Assembly (NCBI RefSeq): GCF_026586625.1
Contig: NZ_JAODIW010000010.1
Span: 458,755-522,754, forward strand
Direction of reading: 5' to 3'
From: Halobium salinum
GTDB lineage: Archaea > Halobacteriota > Halobacteria > Halobacteriales > Haloferacaceae
Length of the DNA stretch: 64,000 bases
A model generated the notes under the pieces. It saw only the letters and a program-made list of their open reading frames with translations, ran no database searches and had not been told where the DNA came from. This document shows positions 8,646 through 17,563 of this stretch, in pieces. Within the stretch, counting starts at the first letter, position 1, and each line of letters begins with the position of its first letter. The position numbers were made by a program, and so were the translations under genes.

Positions 8646-11018
8646 ATGAGAGACCAGACAGAACAGGCGGTCACCGGGTGGGGCGGGGAGCCGTTCTCGG
8701 GGGGGTACGCCGGGCTCCACGAGCTCGCCGACCGCGAGTTCACCGGCGCCGTCTCCGCGGGAGCGACGTGGGCGTTCCTACTCAACGGGAAGGTCGTCAA
8801 GGTCGTCGACGGCACCATCGAGGCGTTCGAGGGCGCGAGCGGCACCGCCTACGCGGCGCCGGACCCGGCGCTCCCGCTCCTGTACGCGATGCAGGAGGAG
8901 GGCGGCGACGTGCGCGCACAGTACTACACGAACGACACGCCGCTGTCGGAGGTCGACGGGACGCTCTCCTCGGGCGGGTTCACCGGCTACATCGAGCTGT
9001 CCGAGAACGTCCTCTCGGGCGACTACTACGTCGTCTACTACGGCGGCAAGTCGATGAGCGTGGCCTACGTCGGCAACAGCCGGAACCTCGTCGCCGGCGA
9101 CGAGGCGTTCGAACGCGCCGACGACGAGGTCGGCATCTACGAGGTCCGCGAGGTGCCCATCAGCATCGTCGACGTCCCCGAACCCGAGGCTGACGCCGCA
9201 GGGGCCGCGGGGGCCGGGAGGACCGACCCGGCCGACGCGAGTGACCCGACAGACCCGACAGACACGACCGACGACGACTCGCCGACCGGTGCCGCCGGTA
9301 CCGCGGGTGCGGCGGGGGCGGCGGGCGGAGCCGGCGCCGGCGTCTCCTTCGACGGGGAGGAGGCGGGCGAGACCGACCCCGGAGAGGCCGACGCAGTCGG
9401 GGCGGGCGAGACGGCGGGCACGACCGACGCGGCCGACGCGGGCGGCCGTGACCCCCTCGCGAGCGAGGGAACCCCGTCCGACGGAGAGGACCCAGGGACG
9501 GGCGCCGAGAGCGACACCGCGACGGCGAGGTCCGGGGACGTCGAGTCGAGTCCCGGAGCGCCGGGCGAGACGCCGGCCGAACCGTCCGAGGCCGCCGACG
9601 CCGACTCGGCCGACGACACCACCCCCGCTGGCACGGGTGGGACCACCGGGACCGCGGGCGCGGCCGGTACGAGCGGGCCGGCCGATACGGCCGAGAGGAG
9701 CGCTTCGAGCGATGCGGCCGGCGGCCCCGGCGGCGCCGGTTCCGCCGGTCGAAACGGCGTCCGGACGCCGCCGGACGAGAACCCCTTCGCGGAGGAGGCG
9801 GAGTGGCGCGAGGCGACCTCCATCCCGGCGCTCGACCCGAAGGAGAGCGCGCCGCCGACGGACGCGTCGGAGTCGAGTGGTCGGAGCGGCGGAGCGGCCG
9901 CGAAGTCCCGCGACCCGCGCGGTGCATCCGACGCGCCGTCCGACGGCTCGTCGGGAGGGTCGTCCGCTACGCCCCCGTCCCCCGAGCGACGCGCCGCCGG
10001 TCGGGCGAGTCGGTCGCGCGCCGGGGCGGACGAGTCGACGGACGGCGAGGCGGCCGAACTCCGCGAACGCCTCGAGTCGGTCCGCGCCGAGCGCGACGAG
10101 GCCGAGCGCCTGCGAGAGGAGACCGCCGACGAGCGCGACCGCTACCGCGAGGAGGCGACGCGATTGGGCCAGCGCGTCGAGGAACTGGAGGCCGAGGTCG
10201 ACCGCCTCGAGGCCGAACTCGCCGACGCGCGGGCGGCGGGCGGAGCGGGCGGGGCGGCGGCTGGTGCGGCGGGCGGCGCCGCCGGCGGGGAGCCGATTCC
10301 GGCCGAGCGCGCGCTCCGCGAGACCAACCTCTTCATCCGGTACGACACGAAGAGCGGCGGGACCCTGGAGAAGGCGCACGCGGGCGACGCGACGCGCGAA
10401 GAGGTGAACGGGAACCTGCGCATCGAACACCACACCCGGTTCGACGCCGAGACGGCGACCGTCGACGGCCGACCGTTCGAGGCGTTCCTCCACGATACCA
10501 TCGAGTTCGGATTCGTCGACTGGGTCGTCGGTGACCTGCTGTACGAAATCGGCGAGACCGGCAACCAGAACGCGCTGGGTGACCTCTTCGACGCCATCCC
10601 GAAGGTCGACCGCGCGGAACTCGACGGCGAGGTCACCCTCAGCTACGAGGAGGAGGGCGAGGAACAGCGCGAGCGGGAGACGTTCGACGTGGTGTTCCGC
10701 GACCGGATGGGGAACCCGCTCCTCGTCGCCGACGTGAACGACTCGCGGGACCCGGCGACGGAGGAGATGATGGTGTCGCTCCTCGAACGCGCGAACCGTC
10801 TCAAGGAGTCGAGCGACACGCTCGGCGGCGCGTTCTCGGTGACGGCGAGCTACTTCGACCCGGGCGCTCTGGAGACGGCGACGGACGCCACGGGCGGCGG
10901 CCTGTTCAGCCGCGGGAAACAGCGGAGCTTCGTGCGACTGTCGCGAAAGCGCGGCTACCACCTCGGGCTCGTAGAGACCCGCGAGGGGAACTTCCACCTC
11001 AACGTGCCCGAACTCTGA
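8646..11018 (+). CDS. mosaic protein: conserved N-domain, low-complexity linker, coiled coil, conserved C-domain
   Basis: A 790-aa protein I cannot assign. Residues ~1-180 form a folded alpha/beta domain (TWAFLLNGKVVKVVDGTIEAF; TGYIELSENVLSGDYYVVYY). Residues ~180-465 are Ala/Gly/Thr/Asp/Pro low complexity. Residues ~466-532 are a heptad-rich coiled coil (ELRERLESVRAERDEAERL). A conserved domain runs from ~555 to the end (RALRETNLFIRYDTKSGG; NPLLVADVNDSRDPATEEMM). The C-domain has the beta-hairpin/acidic pattern seen in restriction-endonuclease folds, but no clear PD-ExK triad, so that is speculation. There is no signal or membrane span. The ATG at 8646 is preferred over the upstream ATG at 8541 because of the TATA-like box and the conserved-looking start. 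Confidence 0.75.
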   Translation: MRDQTEQAVTGWGGEPFSGGYAGLHELADREFTGAVSAGATWAFLLNGKVVKVVDGTIEAFEGASGTAYAAPDPALPLLYAMQEEGGDVRAQYYTNDTPLSEVDGTLSSGGFTGYIELSENVLSGDYYVVYYGGKSMSVAYVGNSRNLVAGDEAFERADDEVGIYEVREVPISIVDVPEPEADAAGAAGAGRTDPADASDPTDPTDTTDDDSPTGAAGTAGAAGAAGGAGAGVSFDGEEAGETDPGEADAVGAGETAGTTDAADAGGRDPLASEGTPSDGEDPGTGAESDTATARSGDVESSPGAPGETPAEPSEAADADSADDTTPAGTGGTTGTAGAAGTSGPADTAERSASSDAAGGPGGAGSAGRNGVRTPPDENPFAEEAEWREATSIPALDPKESAPPTDASESSGRSGGAAAKSRDPRGASDAPSDGSSGGSSATPPSPERRAAGRASRSRAGADESTDGEAAELRERLESVRAERDEAERLREETADERDRYREEATRLGQRVEELEAEVDRLEAELADARAAGGAGGAAAGAAGGAAGGEPIPAERALRETNLFIRYDTKSGGTLEKAHAGDATREEVNGNLRIEHHTRFDAETATVDGRPFEAFLHDTIEFGFVDWVVGDLLYEIGETGNQNALGDLFDAIPKVDRAELDGEVTLSYEEEGEEQRERETFDVVFRDRMGNPLLVADVNDSRDPATEEMMVSLLERANRLKESSDTLGGAFSVTASYFDPGALETATDATGGGLFSRGKQRSFVRLSRKRGYHLGLVETREGNFHLNVPEL

Positions 11019-11169
11019 GCGGGGCGGTCGCGACCGGTCGCCGCTGCTCGCCGACCCCGGTAGGCGGCTTCCGGGCTACCGACGTAACTGGCTACTGGCT
11101 CTCCGGACGGCGACCGCATCGGCTCGGGGCGGAAACGAGGGCGAAAACGACTACTTCGGTCGAACGGGG

Positions 11170-11475
11170 TTAGGACTCGATTTCCGCCGCGTCGTCGATC
11201 CGCATCGAGGAGAGTTTCTCGTTGATGTCGTCGAGTTTTCCGTCGAGCTCCTCGACGAACTCGCTCGTGCGCTCGGTCGTAATAGCGCCCTGACTGGACG
11301 GCTCGATGAGGTTCTCCTCTTCGAGCACGCGCAGGGAGTAGCGCACCTTGTGGTGCGGGTAGCCAGTCTCGTTCGACATCTTCACGATACCGATGGGTTC
11401 GTTCTCGATGACCATCTTCAGCACCTGCAAGTGGCGTTCGAGCATATCCACTTCCTTCTCGAGTCGGTCAATCAT
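11170..11475 (-). CDS. small winged-helix DNA-binding protein
   Basis: A 101-aa protein. An N-terminal amphipathic helix (MIDRLEKEVDMLERHLQVL) leads into a winged helix-turn-helix (PIGIVKMSNETGYPHHKVRY, then SLRVLEEENLI) and a C-terminal helical tail. This is a one-domain archaeal regulator type that probably dimerises through its helices. It is divergent from purA, and its own promoter is a strong CCTTTAAAAA on this strand (11501-11510). Targets unknown; purA is an obvious candidate by position only. Confidence 0.8.
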   Translation of the reverse strand: MIDRLEKEVDMLERHLQVLKMVIENEPIGIVKMSNETGYPHHKVRYSLRVLEEENLIEPSSQGAITTERTSEFVEELDGKLDDINEKLSSMRIDDAAEIES

Positions 11476-11500
11476 GCCATTTGTTACCTTGTGTCCGGAG

Positions 11501-11510
11501 TTTTTAAAGG
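11501..11510 (-). promoter_or_regulatory. TATA box of the small winged-helix gene
   Basis: TTTTTAAAGG on the + strand reads CCTTTAAAAA on the gene strand and is centred 30 bases before its ATG. This is a good archaeal TATA box and predicts a leader of at most a few bases. Confidence 0.65.
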
Positions 11511-11656
11511 TTGCTGTCCGCCGAGGAGAGGTGACCGCCCGCTATCGATTCGCCACTTCGTCGTGAGGGTAGTTATCAATTCGGGTTTCGGACCGTCGTC
11601 CCGACCGGGGAACGTCGTCCGGGCTGATGCACGGAACTGGGTACCCTCGTCGATTC

Positions 11657-11682
11657 GATATATCACATGGGCACGCCCGTGT
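11657..11682 (+). promoter_or_regulatory. purA promoter candidate: palindromic TATA plus 18-bp dyad
   Basis: GATATATC (11657-11664), an AT-rich palindrome, is followed at once by ACATGGGC-AC-GCCCGTGT (11665-11682), an 8+8 dyad with one G.T pair. Transcription from this box would start near 11686 and give a leader of about 57 bases before the purA ATG. The dyad then lies between TATA and start site, where a bound repressor would block initiation. A promoter role is likely; the operator role is inference. Confidence 0.5.
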
Positions 11683-11742
11683 ACATCTCGTCGGCCGCGA
11701 CCGTAACCGGTTTCACCCGGCGCTCGGAACGACCCCCCGGAC

Positions 11743-13077
11743 ATGACCGTAACAATCGTCGGGTCCCAACTCGGCGACGAGGGCAAGGGTGCCCTCGTCG
11801 ACCTGTGGGGTGGGGACGCCGACGTCGTCGTCCGGTACCAGGGCGGCGACAACGCAGGCCACACCGTGGTCGAGGGTGGCGAGGAGTACAAGCTGTCGCT
11901 GGTGCCGAGCGGCGCCGTCCGCGACAAGGTGGGCGTGCTCGGTAACGGCTGCGTCGTCAACCCGCGGACACTGTTCGACGAACTGGAGGCGCTCCGCGAG
12001 CGCGGCCTCGACCCCGACGTGCGCGTCGCGAAGCGCGCCCACGTCATCCTCCCGTACCACCGCCGCCTCGACGGTATCGAGGAGGAGGCGAAGGCCGACT
12101 CGGGTGTGAAGGTCGGCACCACCGGGCGCGGCATCGGCCCGACCTACGAGGACAAGGCTGGGCGCCGCGGCGTGCGCGTCGGCGACCTCCTCGACGAGGA
12201 CGTGCTCAGAGAGCGCCTCGAGTACGCCGTCTCCCAGAAGCGAGCCATCATCGAGGACGTGTACGGGCTGGAGGCCGGCGAGGAGTGCGACGTGGACGCC
12301 CTCCACGAGGAGTTCGCCGAAATCGGCCGCCGGCTCGAAGAGGAGGGGATGGTCGTCGACTGCGGGGACTTCCTCCACCGCCGTCGCGAGGCGGGCGACT
12401 CGCTCATGTTCGAGGGCGCACAGGGGACGCTCATCGACGTCGACCACGGCAACTACCCCTACGTCACCTCCTCGAACCCGACCGCCGGCGCCGCCGCGGT
12501 CGGCTCGGGCGTCGGTCCGACGGTCGTCGGGAGGGGCGAGGTCGTCGGTATCGTGAAGGCGTACCTCTCCCGTGTCGGCGAGGGACCGCTCCCCACGGAA
12601 CTCGACGGCGACGACCGCGAGGAGGAGCTCGCCGACTTCATCCGCGAGAAGGGTGGCGAGTTCGGTACCGTCACCGGTCGCCCGCGTCGCATCGGCTGGC
12701 TCGACGCCCCGATGCTGCGCCACGCCGCCCGCACGAGCGGGTTCACCGGCGTCGCCGTCAACCACCTCGACGTACTCGCCGACCTGGAGGAGCTGTTCGT
12801 CGCCGACACCTACGAGCTCGACGGCGAGGAGGTCGAGACCATCCCCGCCACCACCGAGGAGTGGGCGCGCTGTGAGCCCGTCCTTCGCGAGTTCGACACG
12901 TGGTCCGAGGTCGACTGGAGCGAGGTCGCCGAGTCGGGGTACGACGCGCTCCCCGAGGCCGCCAAAGAGTATCTCGACTACGTCAGCGACGTGGTCGACG
13001 CCCCCGTCTACGCCGTCGGCGTCGGCCCCGACCGCGAGCAGACGGTCCACGTCGAGAACCCGTTCGACCGGTCCTGA
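11743..13077 (+). CDS. purA: adenylosuccinate synthetase
   Basis: A 444-aa enzyme of the AMP branch: IMP + aspartate + GTP to adenylosuccinate. Seen: the GTP-binding start IVGSQLGDEGKGALVDLWG with the catalytic Asp, VVRYQGGDNAGHTVV, GTTGRGIGPTYEDKAGRRG, FEGAQGTLIDVDHGNYPYVT and a C-terminal TGRPRRIGWLD. Length is normal. The ATG is followed directly by the conserved start, so there is no ambiguity. Confidence 0.97.
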   Translation: MTVTIVGSQLGDEGKGALVDLWGGDADVVVRYQGGDNAGHTVVEGGEEYKLSLVPSGAVRDKVGVLGNGCVVNPRTLFDELEALRERGLDPDVRVAKRAHVILPYHRRLDGIEEEAKADSGVKVGTTGRGIGPTYEDKAGRRGVRVGDLLDEDVLRERLEYAVSQKRAIIEDVYGLEAGEECDVDALHEEFAEIGRRLEEEGMVVDCGDFLHRRREAGDSLMFEGAQGTLIDVDHGNYPYVTSSNPTAGAAAVGSGVGPTVVGRGEVVGIVKAYLSRVGEGPLPTELDGDDREEELADFIREKGGEFGTVTGRPRRIGWLDAPMLRHAARTSGFTGVAVNHLDVLADLEELFVADTYELDGEEVETIPATTEEWARCEPVLREFDTWSEVDWSEVAESGYDALPEAAKEYLDYVSDVVDAPVYAVGVGPDREQTVHVENPFDRS

Positions 13078-13104
13078 ACCGGCCCCCGAACGACACCCTT
13101 TTTT
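13068..13104 (+). terminator. hairpin and T-run after purA
   Basis: CCGGT-CCTGA-ACCGG (13068-13082) overlaps the purA stop codon and is followed 17 bases later by six Ts (13099-13104). A stem plus T-run fits a haloarchaeal terminator. The same T-run lies about 28 bases before the ATG of the next small gene and could serve as its TATA-like box. Confidence 0.5.
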
Positions 13105-13128
13105 CTCCCCGTCCGGCGCGTTCACCCG

Positions 13129-13335
13129 ATGGAGCCGTTGCTCGCCCTCCTCGGCGTGAACCTCGTCGTCCTCGGCGCCTACGTGAGCGCCTACTCGGAG
13201 TCGATACTGGAGCGACGGTACGCGCGGCATCCGAGCGGCGCGGGGCCGACGCCGACTGCCATCCGCGGGACCCGCGCGGCGGGGGTGGGACTGCTGGTCG
13301 TCGGTGCGGCGCTCGTCGTCGTCGGACTGTGGTGA
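13129..13335 (+). CDS. 68-aa membrane protein
   Basis: A short protein with two hydrophobic segments (4-20 and 48-67) separated by an Arg/Ser/Pro-containing loop. The regular hydrophobic pattern, the ATG spaced ~28 bases after a T-run and the GC-rich third codon positions support it as real. No family recognised. It lies directly downstream of purA on the same strand. Confidence 0.55.
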   Translation: MEPLLALLGVNLVVLGAYVSAYSESILERRYARHPSGAGPTPTAIRGTRAAGVGLLVVGAALVVVGLW

Positions 13336-13432
13336 GTTCGGTGCCGACAGCCGTCCGAACCGGCGCCGTCGCTCTCCACTCCGTCTGCAAGTTCGGACGA
13401 AAGCGGCGGCCCTCGGAGGACGCGGAGTCGGT

Positions 13433-14776
13433 TCAGACCAGCGAGCGGCCGTCGAAGTCCGTCCGCGCGTAGTCGACCTCCATCAGGTCGAGGATGGTGG
13501 GCGCGATGTCGAGGAGGTCGGCGTCGCCGATGGTCGCCCCCGGGTCGTCGATGAACAGCGAGGCGTTGTCGAAGCTGTGCATCCCGTTGCGCGGGCCGAC
13601 GGAGAACACGTCGCCGTGTTCCTTGAAGCCGGCTTTGAGGTCGAACCCGTGGGCGGGGATGGCGACGAGGTCCGGCGCGATGTCGTCGTGGTCGCCGCGG
13701 AACGCCTCCTCCTTCTCGACGACGCGGTCGATGACCTGCTCGCCGTCCGGACCCTCGAGCGCGAGGATGTCCTCTTTGAGTTCGTCACGCACCCGTTCGT
13801 ACTCGTCCTGCGGGACGCTCCCGCGGGGTTCGCGCCCCTCGAGGTTGACGTAGAATCGTCCGGGGATGAGCGAGTACGCGCGGGCGTCGTCGTCGATGTC
13901 TTCGAGGCTCTCGTGGTCGTCGGTGCGGTAGGAGAGCCACCCCTCCTGCTCGAGCCACGCGTTGAGGTGGACCTCGTAGTCCTCGGAGGTGAACCCGTGG
14001 TCGGAGGCGACGACTAGCGTCACGTCCTCGGGCAGGGCGTCCCGAATCTTCCCGACGTACTCGTCGACCTTCCGGTAGAACTCCATGAACAGCTCCTTGT
14101 TCGCCTCGTCGCGCTCGTAGTCCCGGAAGAGGAAGTGGTTCACCCGGTCGGTCGTCATGAAGACGCCGAAGAAGAGGTCCCAGTCGTCCTGCTCGATGTA
14201 GTGGCTGAACGCCTCGTAGCGCTTGTCGAGCGTCTCGTGGGCGTCCTCCATAAACTCGGACTTGTCCTCCTGGTGGCCGAGTTTCGCGTTGGTGTCGATG
14301 CGGTAGTCGATGGACTCGAGGTAGTCGCGCAGTTCGTCGGGGTAGGCGGCCTTGTCGACGCCGGGCGAGAGGAACCCGCTGACCATGCGCTGGACGTTGC
14401 GCTGGGGCGGGAACGTGACGGGGACGTTCATCACCGTCGCGTCCATCCCGTTCTCGCCGACGCGGTCCCAGACGCGTGTGGCCTGTACGTCCCGACCCAT
14501 CGGCACGTAGGTGTCGTAGGAGCCGACCTCGCGGTCCTGGAAGCCGTAGACGCCGGTCTCACCGGGGTTGACGCCGGTGGTGAGCGACGGCCAGCAGGCG
14601 GAGGACTCCGGCGGCACGATGCTGTCGATGGGGCCGGCGGTCCCCTCGTCGGCGAGGGCGGCGAAGTTCGGGAACTCCTCCCGGTTGTCCTTGAGCAGCG
14701 TGAACGGAACCCCGTCGATTCCGATGAAGGCGACCCGGGGGTTGTCGTCGCCCCGGAGTCGGTCGAACAGTCCCAT
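13433..14776 (-). CDS. alkaline-phosphatase superfamily phosphodiesterase/phosphatase
   Basis: A 447-aa protein of the type I phosphodiesterase/nucleotide pyrophosphatase group. Metal-binding elements seen: VAFIGIDGVPFTLL near the start, SSACWPSLTTGVNPGETGVY (nucleophile region), TTDRVNHFLFRDY, VVASDHGFTSEDYEVHLN, and a final H in RNGMHSFDNASLFIDD. No signal peptide, so it should act in the cytoplasm. Substrate unknown. I start at the ATG at 14776 (MGLFDRL), since the residues upstream look untranslated. Archaeal members include cofactor-independent phosphoglycerate mutase relatives, but this sequence is closer to nucleotide pyrophosphatases. Confidence 0.85.
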   Translation of the reverse strand: MGLFDRLRGDDNPRVAFIGIDGVPFTLLKDNREEFPNFAALADEGTAGPIDSIVPPESSACWPSLTTGVNPGETGVYGFQDREVGSYDTYVPMGRDVQATRVWDRVGENGMDATVMNVPVTFPPQRNVQRMVSGFLSPGVDKAAYPDELRDYLESIDYRIDTNAKLGHQEDKSEFMEDAHETLDKRYEAFSHYIEQDDWDLFFGVFMTTDRVNHFLFRDYERDEANKELFMEFYRKVDEYVGKIRDALPEDVTLVVASDHGFTSEDYEVHLNAWLEQEGWLSYRTDDHESLEDIDDDARAYSLIPGRFYVNLEGREPRGSVPQDEYERVRDELKEDILALEGPDGEQVIDRVVEKEEAFRGDHDDIAPDLVAIPAHGFDLKAGFKEHGDVFSVGPRNGMHSFDNASLFIDDPGATIGDADLLDIAPTILDLMEVDYARTDFDGRSLV

Positions 14777-15771
14777 ACCCCCGCCTACCGCCGGTTCGCA
14801 TAAAGGATTGTCCATAGCCGCAGTCGCCTGCCCTCGGTTCTCGGTGGTTCCCGTCGACCGGGACGGCTCGCGGGGCTACCGTGGTCCGCTGGACTGCGGT
14901 CCCGGTGGGGTTCGGTTCCGAGCGGTGTGGTCCCGGCGGAGTCGGAGGCCGCACGGGACGGTCCGGGACACACAGAACTGGATGGCGGCGGAGCTCGGAT
15001 GGTGTCGAATCGGCGGGACAGGTCGACGCGAGGGAGTCGGCGTCCCGTCGGTGCCGACGAGCGCCGGAGGGATTTCCGCGGATACCAAACTGTTTGGGAA
15101 CTGCCTATACCATCTACCCGCGGCTACCGATAGATGCGGCTCGCTCCCATTTGCGGAGGCGAGTCGCGTCGACAACTGGCATTCCGGCGAACGCCCGCGC
15201 CCTCCAGCGCGGGCGGTTCCGCCAGGTCAGTGTCGTTCCCTCCCGATGTGTCGCAGTTCGCGTGCCATGTGTACTGCGACGTCGCTGCCATGCCCATACC
15301 GTTTCTCGAGGCCGGTCACGGGAACCCCCTCCCGTGCCGTGCCCGCCTTCGTCCGTCGAGCGTGCCGTATCCGTTCTGAGACCGCGACTGCGGGATGCCG
15401 TCGTCAGTAGCGACGAACCGACGAGTGACCCGTCTCGAGCGGGGTCCTCCGAGGCCGGCGACCGCGGAGTCCGGCGTGTCGCCGGCCCGGGTCGGGGTCG
15501 GTCGTGGGGTCGTCGCGGTGAGTCGGCCGTAGTCGAGTGCCAGCGTGTGTCCGTGTCGTCGAACACGGACGGATTCACCTACCAGTTCGGATACTATAAC
15601 CGCCACCGGAAGTTGCGGCCGTTTCGGACCGTTTCGAGCGTTGTAGAACTGTTTTCCCGGACCGAACACACCGACTACTGTCAGAAGTGACGAGATTAAT
15701 CGCCCCCGACCGCCACGAGTCATACACGTTAAATGGGTCCTCGCCGTCACTCCGGACGGTGAAGGCAACCC
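14777..15771. other. ~1-kb stretch without a credible gene
   Basis: All frames here give only Arg/Ser/Pro-rich translations without domains, on both strands. Features seen: a 13-bp palindrome CCAAACTGTTTGG (15085-15097); a long GC hairpin (15184-15225, listed separately); a TATA-like ACTATAAC near 15592; and CGTTAAAT near 15727 that probably belongs to the next gene. The stretch is long for a genome whose other gaps are mostly under 300 bases. An RNA gene or a decayed gene is possible. Confidence 0.6.
15184..15225. other. long GC-rich stem-loop in the 1-kb gap
   Basis: CGCCCGCGC (15192-15200) pairs perfectly with 15207-15215 across a six-base loop. The pairing continues outward with GGCGAA against TT-C-GCC, interrupted by single unpaired bases, for about 15 pairs in total. 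It is not next to a gene end, so it is not an obvious terminator. It may be part of an untranslated RNA. Confidence 0.45.
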
Positions 15772-16482
15772 ATGGGTGACCTGCCGGACGACTTCGACTG
15801 TACCATCACCAACTGGGACTACATCTACGACCTCTGCCGCGGCGTCAGCAACCAGGTGAAGGGGTCGGAGTTCGAACCGGACGTGGTCGTCGCGCTCGCG
15901 CGCGGGGGCTGGTTCGCCGGTCGGTGTCTCTGTGACTTCCTCGGGCTGGACGACCTCACGAGCCTGAAGATGGAACACTACGTCGGGACGGCCCAGAAGT
16001 CCGACGAGCCGGAGGTCCGCTATCCGATGCCGGAGGGGAGCGTCAAGGGCAAGGACGTGCTCATCATCGACGACATCGCCGACACCGGCGGCTCCATCAA
16101 GCGCGCCGACGAGTACGTGCGCGAGCGCGACGCCGGCGAGGTCCGGACGGCCACCCTCCAGCTCCTCCAGACTAGCGAGTTTGAACCCGACTACGTCGGC
16201 GAGCGCCTCGAGGAGTGGACCTGGATGGTGTACCCCTGGAACTTCATCGAGGACATGCTCGACCTCATCTCCAGCGCGATGGAGCGTGCGGAGACGGACC
16301 GGTTCACGAAGGAGGAGGTGCGCCACTACCTGTCGACGTTCCACAACGTGGACCGCATCGAGATGGAGATCGCCCAACCCAACCGGCTGGGGGAGGTGCT
16401 CGGCGAGATGGAACGCCGGGGGGTCGTCGAACGCGTCGACGGCGACGCGTGGCGCCTCGTCGAGGACCGGCCGGACGCGTAA
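15772..16482 (+). CDS. purine-type phosphoribosyltransferase with C-terminal helical extension
   Basis: A 236-aa type I phosphoribosyltransferase. The PRPP-binding motif VLIIDDIADTGGS (96-108) and VVVALARGGWFAG (38-50) are clear. The family transfers ribose-5-phosphate from PRPP to a nucleobase, most likely xanthine, guanine or hypoxanthine. After residue ~165 there is an extension (RFTKEEVRHYLSTFHNVDRI, then GEVLGEMERRGVVERVDGDAW) that resembles a winged helix. A regulatory DNA-binding role is possible but unproven. ATG with GGTGAAGG about 10 bases upstream, a Shine-Dalgarno-like site; TATA-like CGTTAAAT near 15727. Confidence 0.82.
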   Translation: MGDLPDDFDCTITNWDYIYDLCRGVSNQVKGSEFEPDVVVALARGGWFAGRCLCDFLGLDDLTSLKMEHYVGTAQKSDEPEVRYPMPEGSVKGKDVLIIDDIADTGGSIKRADEYVRERDAGEVRTATLQLLQTSEFEPDYVGERLEEWTWMVYPWNFIEDMLDLISSAMERAETDRFTKEEVRHYLSTFHNVDRIEMEIAQPNRLGEVLGEMERRGVVERVDGDAWRLVEDRPDA

Positions 16483-16512
16483 GCGCCCTCCGTCTCCGAG
16501 TTCACGATTCGA

Positions 16513-17463
16513 GTGTCCGACCTGTTCTCGGTCTTCGCGACCGCCATCCTCCCCATCGTCGCCATCGCCGGCGTCGGCTACCTGCTGGGCCGCCGCGCCG
16601 ACGTCGACCCCGGGCCGCTGAACACCGTCACCGTCTACGTCCTCGCGCCCGCGCTCGTCCTCCACAGCCTCGCGACCACCGACCTGGCTGGCGGCGCGCT
16701 CGCCCGCATCGGCGGGGGCGTCGTCGCCTACTCGGTTCTGATGCTCGGACTCGCCGAAGCCGTGGGCCGGTTGCGTGGCGAGACCGCGCCCCTGCTCGGC
16801 GCGTTCACGCTGTCGAGTACGTTCCCCAACGCCGGCAACTTCGGCATCCCCGTCTCGGCGTTCGCCTTCGGCGCCGTCGGGCGGTCGACGGCGGTGGTCT
16901 ACATCGCCGTCGAGGCCATGGTGATGTACACGGTCGGCGTCGTCGTCGCCTCCCGCGGCCGTGGCAGCCGGTTCGACGGCGTCGGGCAGGCGCTGCGGGT
17001 ACCGCTCGTCTACGCGGTCGCCGCGGCGCTGCTCGCCCGATATCTGGGCGTCGTCCCCCCGGTGGATTCGGCGGCGATGTCGACCCTCAAACTCGTCGGC
17101 GACGCCTCCATCCCCGTGATGCTCCTCATCCTCGGACTCCAACTCGCCCGCCGTGAGTCGGGCACCACGCTTCGGAGCGCCGTCCCCGCGAGCGTCCTCA
17201 AACTCGGCGTCGCCCCCGTCGTCGCGGTCGGCATCGCGCTCGCGCTCGGCTTCGAGAACGCCGACGTGGCGCGGGTGTTCGTCCTCGAGTGTGCGATGCC
17301 GGCGGCGGTCACGCCGCTCGTGCTGGTCGCCGAGTTCTCCCCCGACGGGACCGACGGTCGGGTCGCCGAATACGTCAGCACGGTGGTGCTCGTCACGACG
17401 CTCGCGAGCGTCCCGCTACTGACGGGGCTCATCGTGTTCCTGCAGGCCGGAGTCGTGTTCTGA
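16513..17463 (+). CDS. AEC-family (auxin efflux carrier type) transporter
   Basis: A 316-aa permease with about ten hydrophobic spans arranged as two halves. The start (LFSVFATAILPIVAIAGVGY), TLSSTFPNAGNFGIPVSAF (the Asn/Gly-rich crossover) and LECAMPAAVTPLVLVAEFSPD near the C-terminus are characteristic of the AEC family, which exports or imports organic acids and similar anions. Start is GTG. It follows the phosphoribosyltransferase on the same strand by 30 bases. Substrate unknown. Confidence 0.87.
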   Translation: MSDLFSVFATAILPIVAIAGVGYLLGRRADVDPGPLNTVTVYVLAPALVLHSLATTDLAGGALARIGGGVVAYSVLMLGLAEAVGRLRGETAPLLGAFTLSSTFPNAGNFGIPVSAFAFGAVGRSTAVVYIAVEAMVMYTVGVVVASRGRGSRFDGVGQALRVPLVYAVAAALLARYLGVVPPVDSAAMSTLKLVGDASIPVMLLILGLQLARRESGTTLRSAVPASVLKLGVAPVVAVGIALALGFENADVARVFVLECAMPAAVTPLVLVAEFSPDGTDGRVAEYVSTVVLVTTLASVPLLTGLIVFLQAGVVF

Positions 17464-17480
17464 GGACGTTCCCCTCGCCG

Positions 17481-17509
17481 GTCGCCGGCCCCGGTTCGGG
17501 GTCGGCGAC
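17481..17509 (+). terminator. 13-bp hairpin after the AEC transporter
   Basis: GTCGCCGGCCCCG (17481-17493) pairs with CGGGGTCGGCGAC (17497-17509) over a GTT triloop, with one G.T wobble. It begins 18 bases after the AEC stop codon in a convergent intergenic region, as expected of an intrinsic-type 3' end. There is no T-run. Confidence 0.55.
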
Positions 17510-17563
17510 GGGGCCGTGGGACGACTCGACGCCGTGACGTAGCCTCCTGGGAGTCGCCACACT

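Noticed and set aside
11667-11945. 92-aa ORF starting at an ATG next to the purA TATA box
   Set aside because: It runs into purA in another frame and becomes Arg/Gly-rich; the ATG lies inside the dyad, upstream of the likely transcription start.
15114-15578. 154-aa ORF on the minus strand in the 1-kb gap
   Set aside because: Arg/Ser/Thr/Pro-rich translation, no domain and no haloarchaeal acidic bias; typical of a non-coding frame in GC-rich DNA.
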